NCBI GenBank assembly: GCA_050290225.1
Contig: JBNKHG010000047.1
Span: 1-12,472 of the forward strand
Source: JBNKHG01 sp050290225
GTDB taxonomy: Bacteria > Pseudomonadota > Gammaproteobacteria > Pseudomonadales > Cellvibrionaceae
Length of the DNA stretch: 12,472 nt
Reading direction: 5' to 3'
Under the pieces are notes generated by a model that saw only the letters and a program-made list of their open reading frames with translations, made no database searches and was not told the origin of the DNA. Shown piece after piece: positions 1-7,049 of the stretch. Position numbers and translations under genes: made by a program. Numbering within the stretch: position 1 is the first letter of the stretch; the number at the start of each line of letters is the position of its first letter.

Positions 1-267
1 CCCGCAGTTTGTTCTTGGCAATTTTCTCCAAGGTCGAACGCGGCAATGCGTCGACGACATGAACATCCCGCACGACCTTGAAATCCGCCAGTCGGTTTCG
101 GCAAACGTCGATAATCTTTTGTTTGAGTGCTTCAGGCGCATCGTCATGGGGTATCACAAAAGCCACCGGCACCTCATCCAGCATGGCGTGTTTTTGACCC
201 ACCACGGCACATTCACTCACCCAGCCGGTTTCCAGGATCACTGCTTCCACGTCGGAGGCCGCCTCCG
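1..267 (-). pseudogene. C-terminal fragment of a second acyl-CoA synthetase (AMP-ligase), running off the left edge
   Basis: Translated on the minus strand from about position 267 down to 1, this gives a continuous C-terminal subdomain of an adenylate-forming enzyme. It begins around DVEAVILETGWVSECAVVG, continues with MLDEVPVAFVIP and RLADFKVVRDVHVV, and ends in LPRSTLEKIAKNKLR, which holds the A10 lysine. It aligns without gaps to the end of the intact synthetase at 4382-5965 but differs at many residues, so it is a paralogue and not a recent copy. The N-terminal adenylation domain, with the P-loop and the A5 and A7 motifs, is absent: upstream the sequence passes directly into a biotin carboxylase remnant in another frame. 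The true C-terminus lies outside the window. Seen: homology and truncation. Inferred: non-functional fossil. Confidence 0.8.
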
Positions 268-504
268 GGCGGTGATATTATCGCCAAAGTTTTTCTGGGT
301 TTCCACGCCCAGGCCGATAAACACCAGATCATTATCGGCGCTGACCTGAGCCAGCCCGGCGTTATCGCTGAGCAGACCATAGCCCGGGTGGATAGCCTCG
401 CGGCCGGCGGCGACGGTGGCTATGTTCAACTCGTTGGCGGTGCAAGCGATGCGAATAGCGATTTCGCCCCCGTTGGCGATAAGAAGTTTATCAATCACAT
501 GCAA
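268..504 (-). pseudogene. Deleted N-terminal fragment of a biotin carboxylase (acyl-CoA carboxylase alpha subunit)
   Basis: The frame begins at a TTG directly after the amidase stop codon (504) or, more typically, at the GTG at 498, giving MIDKLLIANGGEIAIRI. This is the start of biotin carboxylase and of the alpha subunits of acetyl-, propionyl- and methylcrotonyl-CoA carboxylases, where the usual motif is LLIANRGEIAIR; here the Arg is Gly. After TVA the sequence jumps to EAIHPGYGLLSDNA and then FIGLGVETQKNFGDNITAR, so the roughly 40 residues normally between these blocks are deleted. At about 265-275 the frame runs into acyl-CoA synthetase sequence and stops soon after (238). The ATP-grasp and catalytic domains are missing. 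The close spacing to the amidase suggests it was once the next gene of the same operon. Confidence 0.75.
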
Positions 505-2178
505 TCACCGGTCAGGTGCCATTACCGATCGGCAATGTTTACTGCGAAACTGGGTGGCTTGTTCATAAGCATAGGCCATGCCCAATAAGTCAGCCTCTGC
601 CCACATCTTGCCAAGAAAAATAATACTAAAAGGTGCTCCGCTTTTATAATAGCCCGCCGGCACTGTTATACCAGGAGTTCCGAGAATATTAATCTGCGGG
701 GCTACAGTGTTTGGATAAGGTAGAACAGAATCCAACTTAGGTATTTCCATAAACATTTGCGGGAATACCAAAGCATCGAGATCGTGGCCGCTCATCACCT
801 GATTAAATATATCCAAGTAACGCTCTCTTAAGTTAAGGTAATCGGAGAGGTCAGGGTTTGTATAAATGTTTTCCGGTAGAACAGGGATCTTCATTTTTGA
901 AAGTTCCTCTAGAACAAATTCCCATTTTTTTTCGGCAGATTCCGGAATAAAGTCGGAGTATATATCGCAGTCCGCACTCAGCCGAGACACATCAGAGTAG
1001 AGAATTTTCCATATCAATCCCAGCACTTCATTTTCGGAAAACGGATTCTTTCCAGTAACAAATTTTAGGTCTTTTAACGAATGGAGAGGAGCCTCCGGGC
1101 CATAACCTCGAAGATAGTGGTCGAGATCGAACGCCACACTTTCATACCCATAAACAAGAGCCTTTAATGACTCAGGCGGAGAAAGCGTTGAAAAATCTGT
1201 ATTGGCAAAGGGGTCGGTGACGAGAATAGCCCCTTGTTCCCTTAGCTTATCCAGAACATTATGGTAAAGCACGGATGTTTCCGGACTCAGAGGCAGAGAA
1301 CTCCAGCCTTGCCCATAAAGCCCGACCCGCTTGGCTTCCAATGCATCTGTGCGTAATTTCTCAGTGTAACTCCCCCCAGGAGGGCGATGCCCAATTGCTG
1401 AGAGGGTTTTAGGATCAAGGATCGAGTAGCCCGCCAGAATATCCATCATTAACGCAGTATCCCGGACCGTTCTTGCATGGGGACCCACGACGTCCCGAGT
1501 GCTGCCACCGAGGGGTACGGTGCCTGTGGTTGGCACAAGTCCAAAAGTCGGTTTGACGCCAACGATGGCCTGGGCGGCGGCGGGGTTCTGGATGGAACCG
1601 CCACTGTCTTCGGCCACGCCCAGTACCGCCAAATTGGCTGAGACCGCCGAGGCTACGCCACTGCTGCTGCCTCCTGGGCAAAACCGCCGATCAATCGCAT
1701 TGAAGGTAGGCCCGGCCCAACTGCTGTTAGCGCGGGTAGGATCGGCACTGAACGCGGGGATATTGCCTTTTCCGAGAATAATGGCACCGGCGTTTCGCAG
1801 TCGCCCCACGACCACAGCGTCCTTCTTTGGAATCAATTCCATCCCACCGGTTTTTTTACTCAACGGCGCCCACCCCATGGTCGAAGGCAGACCCGCAACG
1901 TCGATGGACTCCTTCACGATGATGGGAACGCCTGCTAGAGGACCCAGTTCTTCTCCCTCTGTGCGACGCCGATCTATTGTTTTCGCTTCTTCAAGTGCAT
2001 TAGGGTTGAGGCTTGTGAAAGCATTTAGAGAAGGATCAATTTTTTCGATACGACATAGAAAAGCGTGAACGACCTCCTCCACCGTCCAAAGGCCAGCATC
2101 ATAGTTCTCTCGGAGCCGTTCAACAGTAATTTCTTCAACAGGTACATAAGACTTTTGCGATGGTGGGGTTGATTTCAT
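505..2178 (-). CDS. Amidase signature family enzyme (amide hydrolase)
   Basis: A 557-residue amidase-signature protein, predicted to hydrolyse a carboxylic amide through a Ser-cisSer-Lys triad. Visible elements (numbered from MKSTPPSQ) are the core LAGVPIIVKESIDVAGLPS with catalytic Lys 89, the glycine/serine loop PGGSSSG with the cis-Ser at 171/172, and DSGGSIQNPAA with nucleophile Ser 195. The usual Arg after GGSI is Gln. The start at 2178 is preferred because GAGGT lies 7 bases upstream; an in-frame ATG at 2226 would begin inside the SDR fossil. The C-terminal half is longer than in typical 450-500-residue amidases, with an extra stretch around residues 300-430. No signal peptide is visible, so it is probably cytoplasmic. 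The frame is intact although both neighbours are broken. Substrate unknown. Family call firm; activity inferred. Confidence 0.9.
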   Translation of the reverse strand: MKSTPPSQKSYVPVEEITVERLRENYDAGLWTVEEVVHAFLCRIEKIDPSLNAFTSLNPNALEEAKTIDRRRTEGEELGPLAGVPIIVKESIDVAGLPSTMGWAPLSKKTGGMELIPKKDAVVVGRLRNAGAIILGKGNIPAFSADPTRANSSWAGPTFNAIDRRFCPGGSSSGVASAVSANLAVLGVAEDSGGSIQNPAAAQAIVGVKPTFGLVPTTGTVPLGGSTRDVVGPHARTVRDTALMMDILAGYSILDPKTLSAIGHRPPGGSYTEKLRTDALEAKRVGLYGQGWSSLPLSPETSVLYHNVLDKLREQGAILVTDPFANTDFSTLSPPESLKALVYGYESVAFDLDHYLRGYGPEAPLHSLKDLKFVTGKNPFSENEVLGLIWKILYSDVSRLSADCDIYSDFIPESAEKKWEFVLEELSKMKIPVLPENIYTNPDLSDYLNLRERYLDIFNQVMSGHDLDALVFPQMFMEIPKLDSVLPYPNTVAPQINILGTPGITVPAGYYKSGAPFSIIFLGKMWAEADLLGMAYAYEQATQFRSKHCRSVMAPDR

Positions 2179-2183
2179 TCGGT

Positions 2184-2465
2184 TTACCTCGATTCGATGC
2201 GATTTATACTGAAGACCCGTTCCCATTGTTTCCGAGGACTGGTAACAAAACTGCCCTCGTCCGCAATACCGGCGTTGTTGATCAAAAGGTGAATGTGATC
2301 GGTCGCATGTTGTTCTCGGACCGAGTCACAGAACCGCATTGGCTGGGACTCATACGAGACATAGACGCAATGGGGCGAAATTCGCACTTCCCTATCGGCT
2401 GCCTTCGCACACATTTTCGTTAAGGCTCTGGCGATAGTGAATTTGTCTGGGTTGATAATATTCAT
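2184..2465 (-). pseudogene. Short-chain dehydrogenase/reductase (SDR) fossil
   Basis: The frame contains VREQHATDHIHLLINNAG followed by GSFVTSPRKQWERVFSIN. This is the NNAG structural motif and following helix of classical SDR oxidoreductases. Upstream, IARALTKMCAKA recalls the helix after the Rossmann glycine motif, but TGxxxGxG itself and most of beta strands 2-3 are gone. Downstream, the homology ends at SIN just before the amidase leader, so the catalytic Ser-Tyr-Lys part is missing. Its 5' part lies inside the 3' end of the MFS gene in a different frame. Only about one quarter of a 250-residue SDR remains, so it should be inactive. Confidence 0.7.
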
Positions 2466-3765
2466 GTGTCGCTACTAAATCATGTCGCAGCGATCTCGAA
2501 GCCGCGTAAAAGCAGGCAGCCGCTAGCAGCATGGCGGGAGCCACAATACAGCGCAGTGACATGCCGAGGGCAGCCTCGTCCAGTGTTGGTGTGAGCAAAT
2601 CACTGACTATGCCGACACTCCAGGGGCCAAGGCCCATGCCGATCATATTGATAACAAAAAACAGGATGGCCGACGCTGTGGCGCGCATGCTTAGCCCAAC
2701 CAGGCCATGGGTAAGGGCGACCACGTTGCCGAGATAGGCATTGAGCACCATGCCGGGAACGAACAATGCAAGCAAAGCGAGGTAAGTAGTATCCACGCTG
2801 TAAGCGATAAAAATTAATGGCGTGGCGACAAACAAGTATAGCATGGGCATCCAGACGTACCAGCGTTTGTCGGTATTGCCGAGACGATCCGAAATCATAC
2901 CGCCACCTATTACGCCAACAACGCCGGCCACGCCGAGAATAAGGGCGAGCCAGGTGCCCAATTCACCGGTTTCCATGCCGTGGCTGCGGATCATAAAGGA
3001 GGCTGTCCAATTGGCGATAGCGTAGCCGGAGAAGGCGTTCAAGGCCGATGCGGCGGCCAAAAAGCGGAAGGACTTTCGGCTCCACAAGAGCGAGAGTACG
3101 CTGTGGAGGCTGGTTTCTTGCGACGCCGTGTGAGTCGACTTCGTAGGGTTTTCTGATTGTCCGCGCTGTGGCTCACGCACCATAAAACGTACCAGTATAG
3201 CCAACAGAATTCCCGGCACACCGACTACAACAAAAGCGATGCGCCAGCTGAAAAACTCGTTCAACCAACCGCCCAGTAAAAATCCAAACAGGATGCCGAT
3301 ATTTACGCCGGTGGAATACAGGCCCATCGCCGTGGCGCGCTTTTGGGGCGGGAACATGTCGGAAATCATGGAGTGAGAGGGCGGGCTACCGCCGGCTTCG
3401 CCCACGCCAACGCCGATTCGTGCTAGAAGCAATTGCAGATAATTTTGTGCCAGCCCGCTGATACTGGTCATGAAGCTCCAGGTAAACACCGCCAGCGCGA
3501 CGATATTGCGCCGGTTGCCGCGATCCGCCCAGCGTGCGATTGGAATACCGGCGGTTACGTAGAATGCAGCAAATGCAAAGCCGGTGAGCAGGCCAAGCTG
3601 GGTATCTCGTAGACCCAGATCGGCTTTGATGGATTCCTGCAATATCGCCAGCAATTGGCGGTCTATAAAGTTGAAGCTATAGACCAGCGTTAGAACGCCC
3701 AATCCGCAATAGGCAGCTTTTGTTGTGGGCAGATTTTCGGTTGTGGTTCGTGTATTTATCGTCAT
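2392..3765 (-). CDS. Spinster-type major facilitator superfamily transporter
   Basis: A 457-residue inner-membrane protein with about 12 hydrophobic segments. The first is YCGLGVLTLVYSFNFIDRQL, followed by the MFS motif A loop GIPIARWADRGNRRN and by VGVGEAGGSPPSHSMISDMF, a combination characteristic of bacterial Spinster-like (Spns) permeases. Motif A-like sequence recurs in the second half (GGMISDRLGN). The ATG at 3765 is preferred: it overlaps the stop codon of the upstream reading frame as ATGA, suggesting translational coupling. A TTG at 3777 is also possible. The last 20 or so residues (from about YQPRQIHYRQ) are not MFS-like and read through SDR-fossil DNA in another frame, so the original 3' end was probably replaced by a deletion junction. 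All membrane segments appear intact. Likely role: uptake or export of the compound handled by the neighbouring catabolic enzymes; substrate unknown. Confidence 0.88.
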   Translation of the reverse strand: MTINTRTTTENLPTTKAAYCGLGVLTLVYSFNFIDRQLLAILQESIKADLGLRDTQLGLLTGFAFAAFYVTAGIPIARWADRGNRRNIVALAVFTWSFMTSISGLAQNYLQLLLARIGVGVGEAGGSPPSHSMISDMFPPQKRATAMGLYSTGVNIGILFGFLLGGWLNEFFSWRIAFVVVGVPGILLAILVRFMVREPQRGQSENPTKSTHTASQETSLHSVLSLLWSRKSFRFLAAASALNAFSGYAIANWTASFMIRSHGMETGELGTWLALILGVAGVVGVIGGGMISDRLGNTDKRWYVWMPMLYLFVATPLIFIAYSVDTTYLALLALFVPGMVLNAYLGNVVALTHGLVGLSMRATASAILFFVINMIGMGLGPWSVGIVSDLLTPTLDEAALGMSLRCIVAPAMLLAAACFYAASRSLRHDLVATHEYYQPRQIHYRQSLNENVCEGSR

Positions 3766-3966
3766 GAAAGTGCCCAATTATTGTCGTTAATTGCTGTTTC
3801 TGCCAGGGCCAGAAGCTGCGTTTCTTGCGAACTGGAGGAGGAATATTGTTGGTATAGCTGTCGGTGATTGTCTGATAGATTAATGTTTTGAACATCAAGC
3901 CTGATCTGGCTGGCGTGGGGAATATTCTGGGTCATAAAAATGTCGATGAATTTTTTATCGGGGTCG
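3762..3966 (-). pseudogene. Unidentified C-terminal gene fragment translationally coupled to the MFS gene
   Basis: This open frame ends with TGA at 3764-3762, overlapping the MFS ATG by one ATGA. That arrangement suggests its 3' end is a genuine gene end and not chance. The readable part begins about DKKFIDIFMTQNIPHASQI and ends QETQLLALAETAINDNNWALS. I do not recognise the family. Towards 3966 the frame passes into the out-of-phase shadow of a beta-lactamase-like fragment, so the 5' part of the original gene has been lost. It could be the tail of a small catabolic enzyme. No function is assigned. Confidence 0.4.
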
Positions 3967-4143
3967 ATCCATCGGTTGCACGGTTTTGGGAGAAAGAAGA
4001 TGCACGCCATTGAATTCACCGCCATTGAGCACCACCTGACAGAAGCGCAGGTAGTGTTTATTGGTGATGAGTAAGCCGCCTCCTGCACTTTTGAACAGCG
4101 CGCCCAGTAGGTAGTTGTTGTCCAGTGACGGGTCTGCTTCGAC
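3967..4143 (-). pseudogene. Beta-lactamase-related serine hydrolase (EstB-like) fragment
   Basis: The frame reads SAGGGLLITNKHYLRFCQVV then LNGGEFNGVHLLSPKTV. This is the well-conserved block of class C beta-lactamase-like serine hydrolases and esterases (usual form GGGLVSTAADYLRF, LLNGGELDGVRLLSPKTV). The N-terminal SxxK nucleophile region and the YxN region are absent, and the frame stops a few codons after KTVQPM. The 5' end continues in frame into a different fossil (VESAINALEVHG) upstream of about 4165. It is one piece of a mosaic of gene remnants and is not expected to be functional. Confidence 0.65.
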
Positions 4144-4164
4144 CAATGCCTTCGTTTGCATGCC

Positions 4165-4272
4165 AATGCCTTTGTCTGGACAATGATCCAGACCATGGAC
4201 CTCCAAAGCATTAATCGCCGATTCGACCATCGAATGTATGTGCCGGGCTTGCTGATAGTTCTGCGAACGTTC
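4165..4272 (-). pseudogene. Possible transposase C-terminal fragment
   Basis: After an in-frame TGA, the minus strand reads NYQQARHIHSMVESAINAL then EVHGLDHCPDKGI. The pattern H-x-x-VES-x-IN-x-LE-x-HGLD-x-CPDKG resembles the C-terminal block of some DDE transposases, where it is normally followed by a GF(K/E)RYVALAV-type stretch. Here that continuation is missing and the frame enters the beta-lactamase-like fragment. The assignment rests on one short motif recalled from family knowledge and needs a profile search. If correct, an insertion sequence once sat in this operon and helped scramble it. Confidence 0.35.
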
Positions 4273-4294
4273 TCATTCCTGCACGACCTAAGGC

Positions 4295-4385
4295 CACCAC
4301 GTCCAGCAACCCCATTTCCTCCAGCGTCCATAATGAGCGGAGCGAGCGGGTGGGCTTTTTTACAATGGTAAAGGGTAATGCTCAT
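4295..4385 (-). pseudogene. N-terminal remnant of a glutathione S-transferase
   Basis: The ATG at 4385-4383 overlaps the TGA of the acyl-CoA synthetase (ATGA). It starts MSITLYHCKKAHPLAPL, which matches the first strand and helix of bacterial GSTs (typically ITLYHCPKARSLRPLW). A frame change then exposes WTLEEMGL, the expected continuation of the same thioredoxin-fold domain. After this the similarity ends within a few residues. The GST was therefore the next gene in the operon but is frameshifted and truncated to about 30 residues, and no functional product is expected. Confidence 0.6.
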
Positions 4386-5965
4386 GGGTTTGCTCTTAGG
4401 CGTGCACGCAATTCGTTTTTGGCAATCTTCTCGATTGTGGATCGTGGAAAACTGTCGACAACATGCACTTCTCGAATAACTTTGAAATCGGCAAGACGTT
4501 CCCGGCAATACGCAATCAATCGCTCCTCCAACGCTGGCGGCGCGCTTGGCACCGGCATCACAAACGCGACCGGCACTTCGTCCAGCATTACATGCGGCGC
4601 AGCCACCACCGCGCATTCCCGCACCCAGCCACTGGCCAGGATCACCTGCTCGACCTCGGCGGCGGACACGTTTTCGGCACCGACGCGGATGATGTCTTTC
4701 ACCCGGTCGGCGAAAAACAAGTCACCCTCCTCGCCGATGCGCACCCGGTCGCCGGTGTTGAACCAGCCGTGTTCGTCGAAGCTCTCGGCATAGGCTTCAG
4801 GGTTGTTCAGATAAGTGCGAAAAATGGTGATTCCGGGCACGCCCTTGATATAGAGATCGCCCGTCTCACCGGCTTCACATTCGCGACCGTCCGCACGGCG
4901 GACGGAGACGGCGATGCCGGGCGCCGGCCGGCCCATGCAGCCCGGCGCGCAGGGCATGTGCGCGTCCGAGGCGATCGGCGACCAGCCCATCTCGGTCATG
5001 CCCCAGGAGCTGGTGATCTGTACACCGAACGTCTGCTCGATTTCCGGCGACATCACAGAGTTCCACAAACGGAAGCGGTGCGCCGGCACCGCCTGACTGA
5101 GCAACGCGTTGACACAGAAGGGCACCATCGGTGCCCAGGTGGCGCCGTATTTTACCGCCGGCCCCCAGAAATTGCGGACAGAAAATTTGCGCTGCAACAG
5201 GATTGCACCGCCGCTCCAGAGCGCACCCAGAGTGATCGACAGGGCGTAGATGTGGAACAGCGGCAGAAAGACCTGGGCTATGTCGTCAGTCCGCAGCACG
5301 AAGTTCCGCGCCGTCTGCTGACCGCTGTAGAGCACATTGGCATGGGTCCAAACCACCGCCTTGGAACGCGAAGTGGTGCCGGAGGTGAATTGGATGCTGA
5401 CGTCACTCATCGGCGCCGGTGTCCGGTCCTGGTCCCAGATTCCTTTCTCCATCAGTTGCTCGAAAGCCATCGTCTCCGCCAATGTCAGGTCGCGAACTAC
5501 CCGTTCACCAGCATCAGTTTCCGTGACGGCGAGAAAAGACAAGTTCGACGCGGCATCGGCTATCAAGCCGACAAAACAGGGCTGGGTGATGGCGCCAACC
5601 GCCTCAGTCAATTCGCAAAAGTAGGCAACATCGCCTGTAACCGACCGCGTATTGCTCAGCACGCCTATGGCACCCAGATAAGCGCAGGCAAACCAGCTCA
5701 ATAACAGTTCGGGGCAGTTCTCCAAATGAATCAGCACCCGATGACCCGGTTTTACGCCCTGAGCGGCCAGGCCTGCGGCAACACGCCGGACATCGGCCTC
5801 AAAAGCCGCATAGGTCCAAATACGTTCGTTCCCTTCGAAGGGCGACCATATGAGAAACGGCATATCGGTCCTGCGTTTCGCCTGAGTACGTAATAGCCAG
5901 GGCAAATCCCGACCATTTACCAGATGGTCAATTGTATTATGTGTTGATTGGTCGGACTCAAACAT
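4382..5965 (-). CDS. AMP-dependent acyl-CoA synthetase/ligase
   Basis: A 527-residue class I adenylate-forming enzyme predicted to activate a carboxylic acid to its CoA thioester through an acyl-AMP. In order (numbered from MFESDQ): phosphate-binding loop FTSGTTSRSKAVVWTH near residues 193-208, where the canonical G-x-P of TSGTTGxPK is altered; A5 motif SSWGMTEMG near 319; A7 motif NTGDRVRIG near 403; hinge DRVKDIIRVGAENV near 420; and A10 PRSTIEKIAKNEL with the catalytic Lys near 513. It is full length for the family. The ATG at 5965 has GGGAG 7 bases upstream; a TTG at 5998 without a clear ribosome-binding site is less likely. The stop overlaps the start of a GST remnant. The layout resembles CaiC-like/medium-substrate ligases, but the substrate is not readable. 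Probably the first step of the decayed catabolic operon downstream. Confidence 0.9.
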   Translation of the reverse strand: MFESDQSTHNTIDHLVNGRDLPWLLRTQAKRRTDMPFLIWSPFEGNERIWTYAAFEADVRRVAAGLAAQGVKPGHRVLIHLENCPELLLSWFACAYLGAIGVLSNTRSVTGDVAYFCELTEAVGAITQPCFVGLIADAASNLSFLAVTETDAGERVVRDLTLAETMAFEQLMEKGIWDQDRTPAPMSDVSIQFTSGTTSRSKAVVWTHANVLYSGQQTARNFVLRTDDIAQVFLPLFHIYALSITLGALWSGGAILLQRKFSVRNFWGPAVKYGATWAPMVPFCVNALLSQAVPAHRFRLWNSVMSPEIEQTFGVQITSSWGMTEMGWSPIASDAHMPCAPGCMGRPAPGIAVSVRRADGRECEAGETGDLYIKGVPGITIFRTYLNNPEAYAESFDEHGWFNTGDRVRIGEEGDLFFADRVKDIIRVGAENVSAAEVEQVILASGWVRECAVVAAPHVMLDEVPVAFVMPVPSAPPALEERLIAYCRERLADFKVIREVHVVDSFPRSTIEKIAKNELRARLRANP

Positions 5966-6185
5966 TGATGCGCTCCCATATTCTTTTTTAATTAGCAATC
6001 CTGTTTATGCTTTTTCGCTAACCCGACGGTAGTCCTTGTGCGTTGAAGGCTTTCAATCGTCAATGTCGACATCGGTATTAGCTCTCGATATTGCGAACCT
6101 ACGGACTTGAACATCCAGTCCCCTTGGCTTTCATCCGATGAAGAACCGTGGGGACGGTGAAAAATTAAAATTGAATCACAGTCGG
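5966..6185. other. Intergenic region with an imperfect hairpin (6118-6155)
   Basis: No gene is seen between the synthetase start and the group II intron 3' end. An inverted repeat GTCCCC (6118-6123) / GGGGAC (6150-6155) encloses a second pairing, TTCATC / GATGAA. An alternative hairpin GGACT/AGTCC overlaps its left arm. There is no adjacent T-run on either strand, so it is not a convincing intrinsic terminator, and the sequence does not fold as a tRNA. This stretch is the former downstream sequence of the receptor gene before intron insertion and should contain the promoter of the synthetase operon, but no clear -35/-10 pair stands out. Confidence 0.35.
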
Positions 6186-6226
6186 GTCGGATAAGGAGAC
6201 CACGTCACCACAGCTCACTCTCCTAA

Positions 6227-6260
6227 GAACCGTGCATGCTGGTTTCCCCGCACACGGCTC
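6227..6260 (-). ncRNA. Group II intron domain V
   Basis: The minus strand starts GAGCCGTGTGC, passes a GAAA-containing loop, and ends GCATGCACGGTTC, forming the 34-nt hairpin that is the catalytic heart of group II introns. The AGC triad is at its normal position, bases 2-4. The downstream TTAGGAGA and its partner TCTCC would start domain VI. All hallmark bases of domain V appear intact, so the ribozyme core could still be active if domain I folds. Confidence 0.85.
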
Positions 6261-6331
6261 AAGCCTTTCAAAGGCCGGTGATTAAACCGACCCGGCCACC
6301 ACGCTTTCGCTTCGGCGACCTTGGTAATACA

Positions 6332-6436
6332 TCATTGCAGCCGATCTACACGGTGCTCCACTGCAGGCCAAGCAACGCTTGCCCAGTTGGCGACTCGTGT
6401 TGAGGGAGCATCAGTCAATGTAAACATTGCTGTCAT
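6332..6436 (-). pseudogene. Remnant of the group II intron-encoded reverse transcriptase (N-terminus only)
   Basis: An ATG at 6436 opens a 34-codon frame starting MTAMFTLTDAPSTRVANW and ending EHRVDRLQ before a TGA. The pattern W-x5-W-x2-VE-x-x-V-x-RLQ matches the extreme N-terminus of group II intron reverse transcriptases, which normally continues RIVKA into the RT fingers. The fingers, palm (YADD), maturase and endonuclease regions are all missing: the sequence passes within about 70 nt to domain V. No function is expected for the peptide. Confidence 0.6.
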
Positions 6437-6711
6437 TTGCGATTCCTCATGCTTTCGGTTCTCCAATGTTTCTCACCAAGAAAGACCCGTTGGACGTGGG
6501 CACACTTTCGTGTCAGGGCACCGGCCCCTATCCATTGCATTACATAATGGCATTCGCTTTTTCCGACATCCCAAACCGGCACCGCAACCCAGTGGCCTCG
6601 CGACCACCTTTCTCCTTCCCTGAAGTACGATACCGGGTTTCCACGTTCCGCTGGGCGGAGTACACGGGGTTAGGCGCCTGCTTTCGACCGGGCGGAACAT
6701 GGGCCACGAGA

Positions 6712-6728
6712 GGGTATTTTAAAGACCC
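6712..6728 (-). other. Predicted EBS1 stem-loop of the group II intron
   Basis: A short stem GGGT/ACCC presents a 9-nt loop containing TTAAAA (6722-6717). This pairs with TTTTGA (7055-7050), the six bases upstream of the 5' splice site, with a single G-U wobble. Presentation of EBS1 in a hairpin loop is the normal arrangement in domain I. Confidence 0.55.
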
Positions 6729-6785
6729 GTCTCCCACCGCCGTTACCTTTTGGTTCAAGCGTGTTAACCACTTCCGCTTGTTGTA

Positions 6786-6791
6786 CATAAC
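6786..6791 (-). other. Predicted EBS2 of the group II intron
   Basis: GTTATG on the minus strand pairs, with one G-U wobble, with TATAAC at 7061-7056 (predicted IBS2). It lies upstream of EBS1 in the intron, as expected for domain I. This is a manual pairing without a full fold. Confidence 0.5.
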
Positions 6792-7049
6792 GATCTTTAT
6801 CACAGATTCACATACGTTCGCCATGCCCGTTCGCTAGCCCTTACCCGGTCGTGTGGTTGCCAGGAGGAAACGCCGCTTGCGCTTTGCTTCCCGCAGTTAT
6901 AGACTGCTTCGGTACATTGTCAGCCTCGCTCTTTATTCAGAAGCCTAGCGTCACCCGGTGGCACGGGTGGTCCCGTTAACTCATTCTCCTCAAATTAATT
7001 GAGGAGAATAATGAGTGGGACAACTCTTCCCAGCGACTTCGTGTCGCAC

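Larger units (their letters stand above)
6186..7049 (-). mobile_element. Group II intron with collapsed reverse-transcriptase gene
   Basis: Read on the minus strand, the element begins GTGCGACAC at 7049, matching the group II 5' consensus GTGYG. It contains a long structured domain I and ends TTATCCGAC at 6186, with an A six bases before the end as a plausible branch site. Domain V is a 34-nt hairpin at 6227-6260. Domain I has a GGGT/ACCC hairpin (6712-6715/6725-6728) whose loop carries TTAAAA, the predicted EBS1. EBS2 is predicted as GTTATG at 6791-6786. These pair with TTTTGA and TATAAC, the 12 exon bases directly upstream. Full introns with an intron-encoded protein are usually 2-3 kb; this one is 864 nt because nearly all of the protein gene is deleted. 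Any mobility or maturase help would have to come in trans. The 3' boundary could shift by 5 nt because CCGAC is repeated there. Confidence 0.85.

Noticed and set aside
4463..5704. A 413-codon plus-strand open frame
   Set aside because: It lies wholly antisense to the acyl-CoA synthetase, whose motifs are unmistakable on the other strand. The plus-strand product is rich in Arg, His and Asp with no recognisable domain, as expected of a shadow frame in GC-rich DNA.
6105..6160. GTTCAAGTCC-like string suggesting a tRNA T-arm
   Set aside because: No 7-base T loop with a 5-bp stem, anticodon arm or acceptor stem can be built around it. The bases form other hairpins.
6321..6837. Plus- and minus-strand ORFs of 75-136 codons between the synthetase and the receptor
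   Set aside because: They fall inside the group II intron and cover its structured domains. They have no protein-like domain, and the RNA element explains the sequence better.
6979..7016. Strong inverted repeat just downstream of the receptor, first read as an intrinsic terminator
   Set aside because: It has no T-run after the stem on the minus strand and lies inside the 5' part of the group II intron, so it is better read as a domain I stem.
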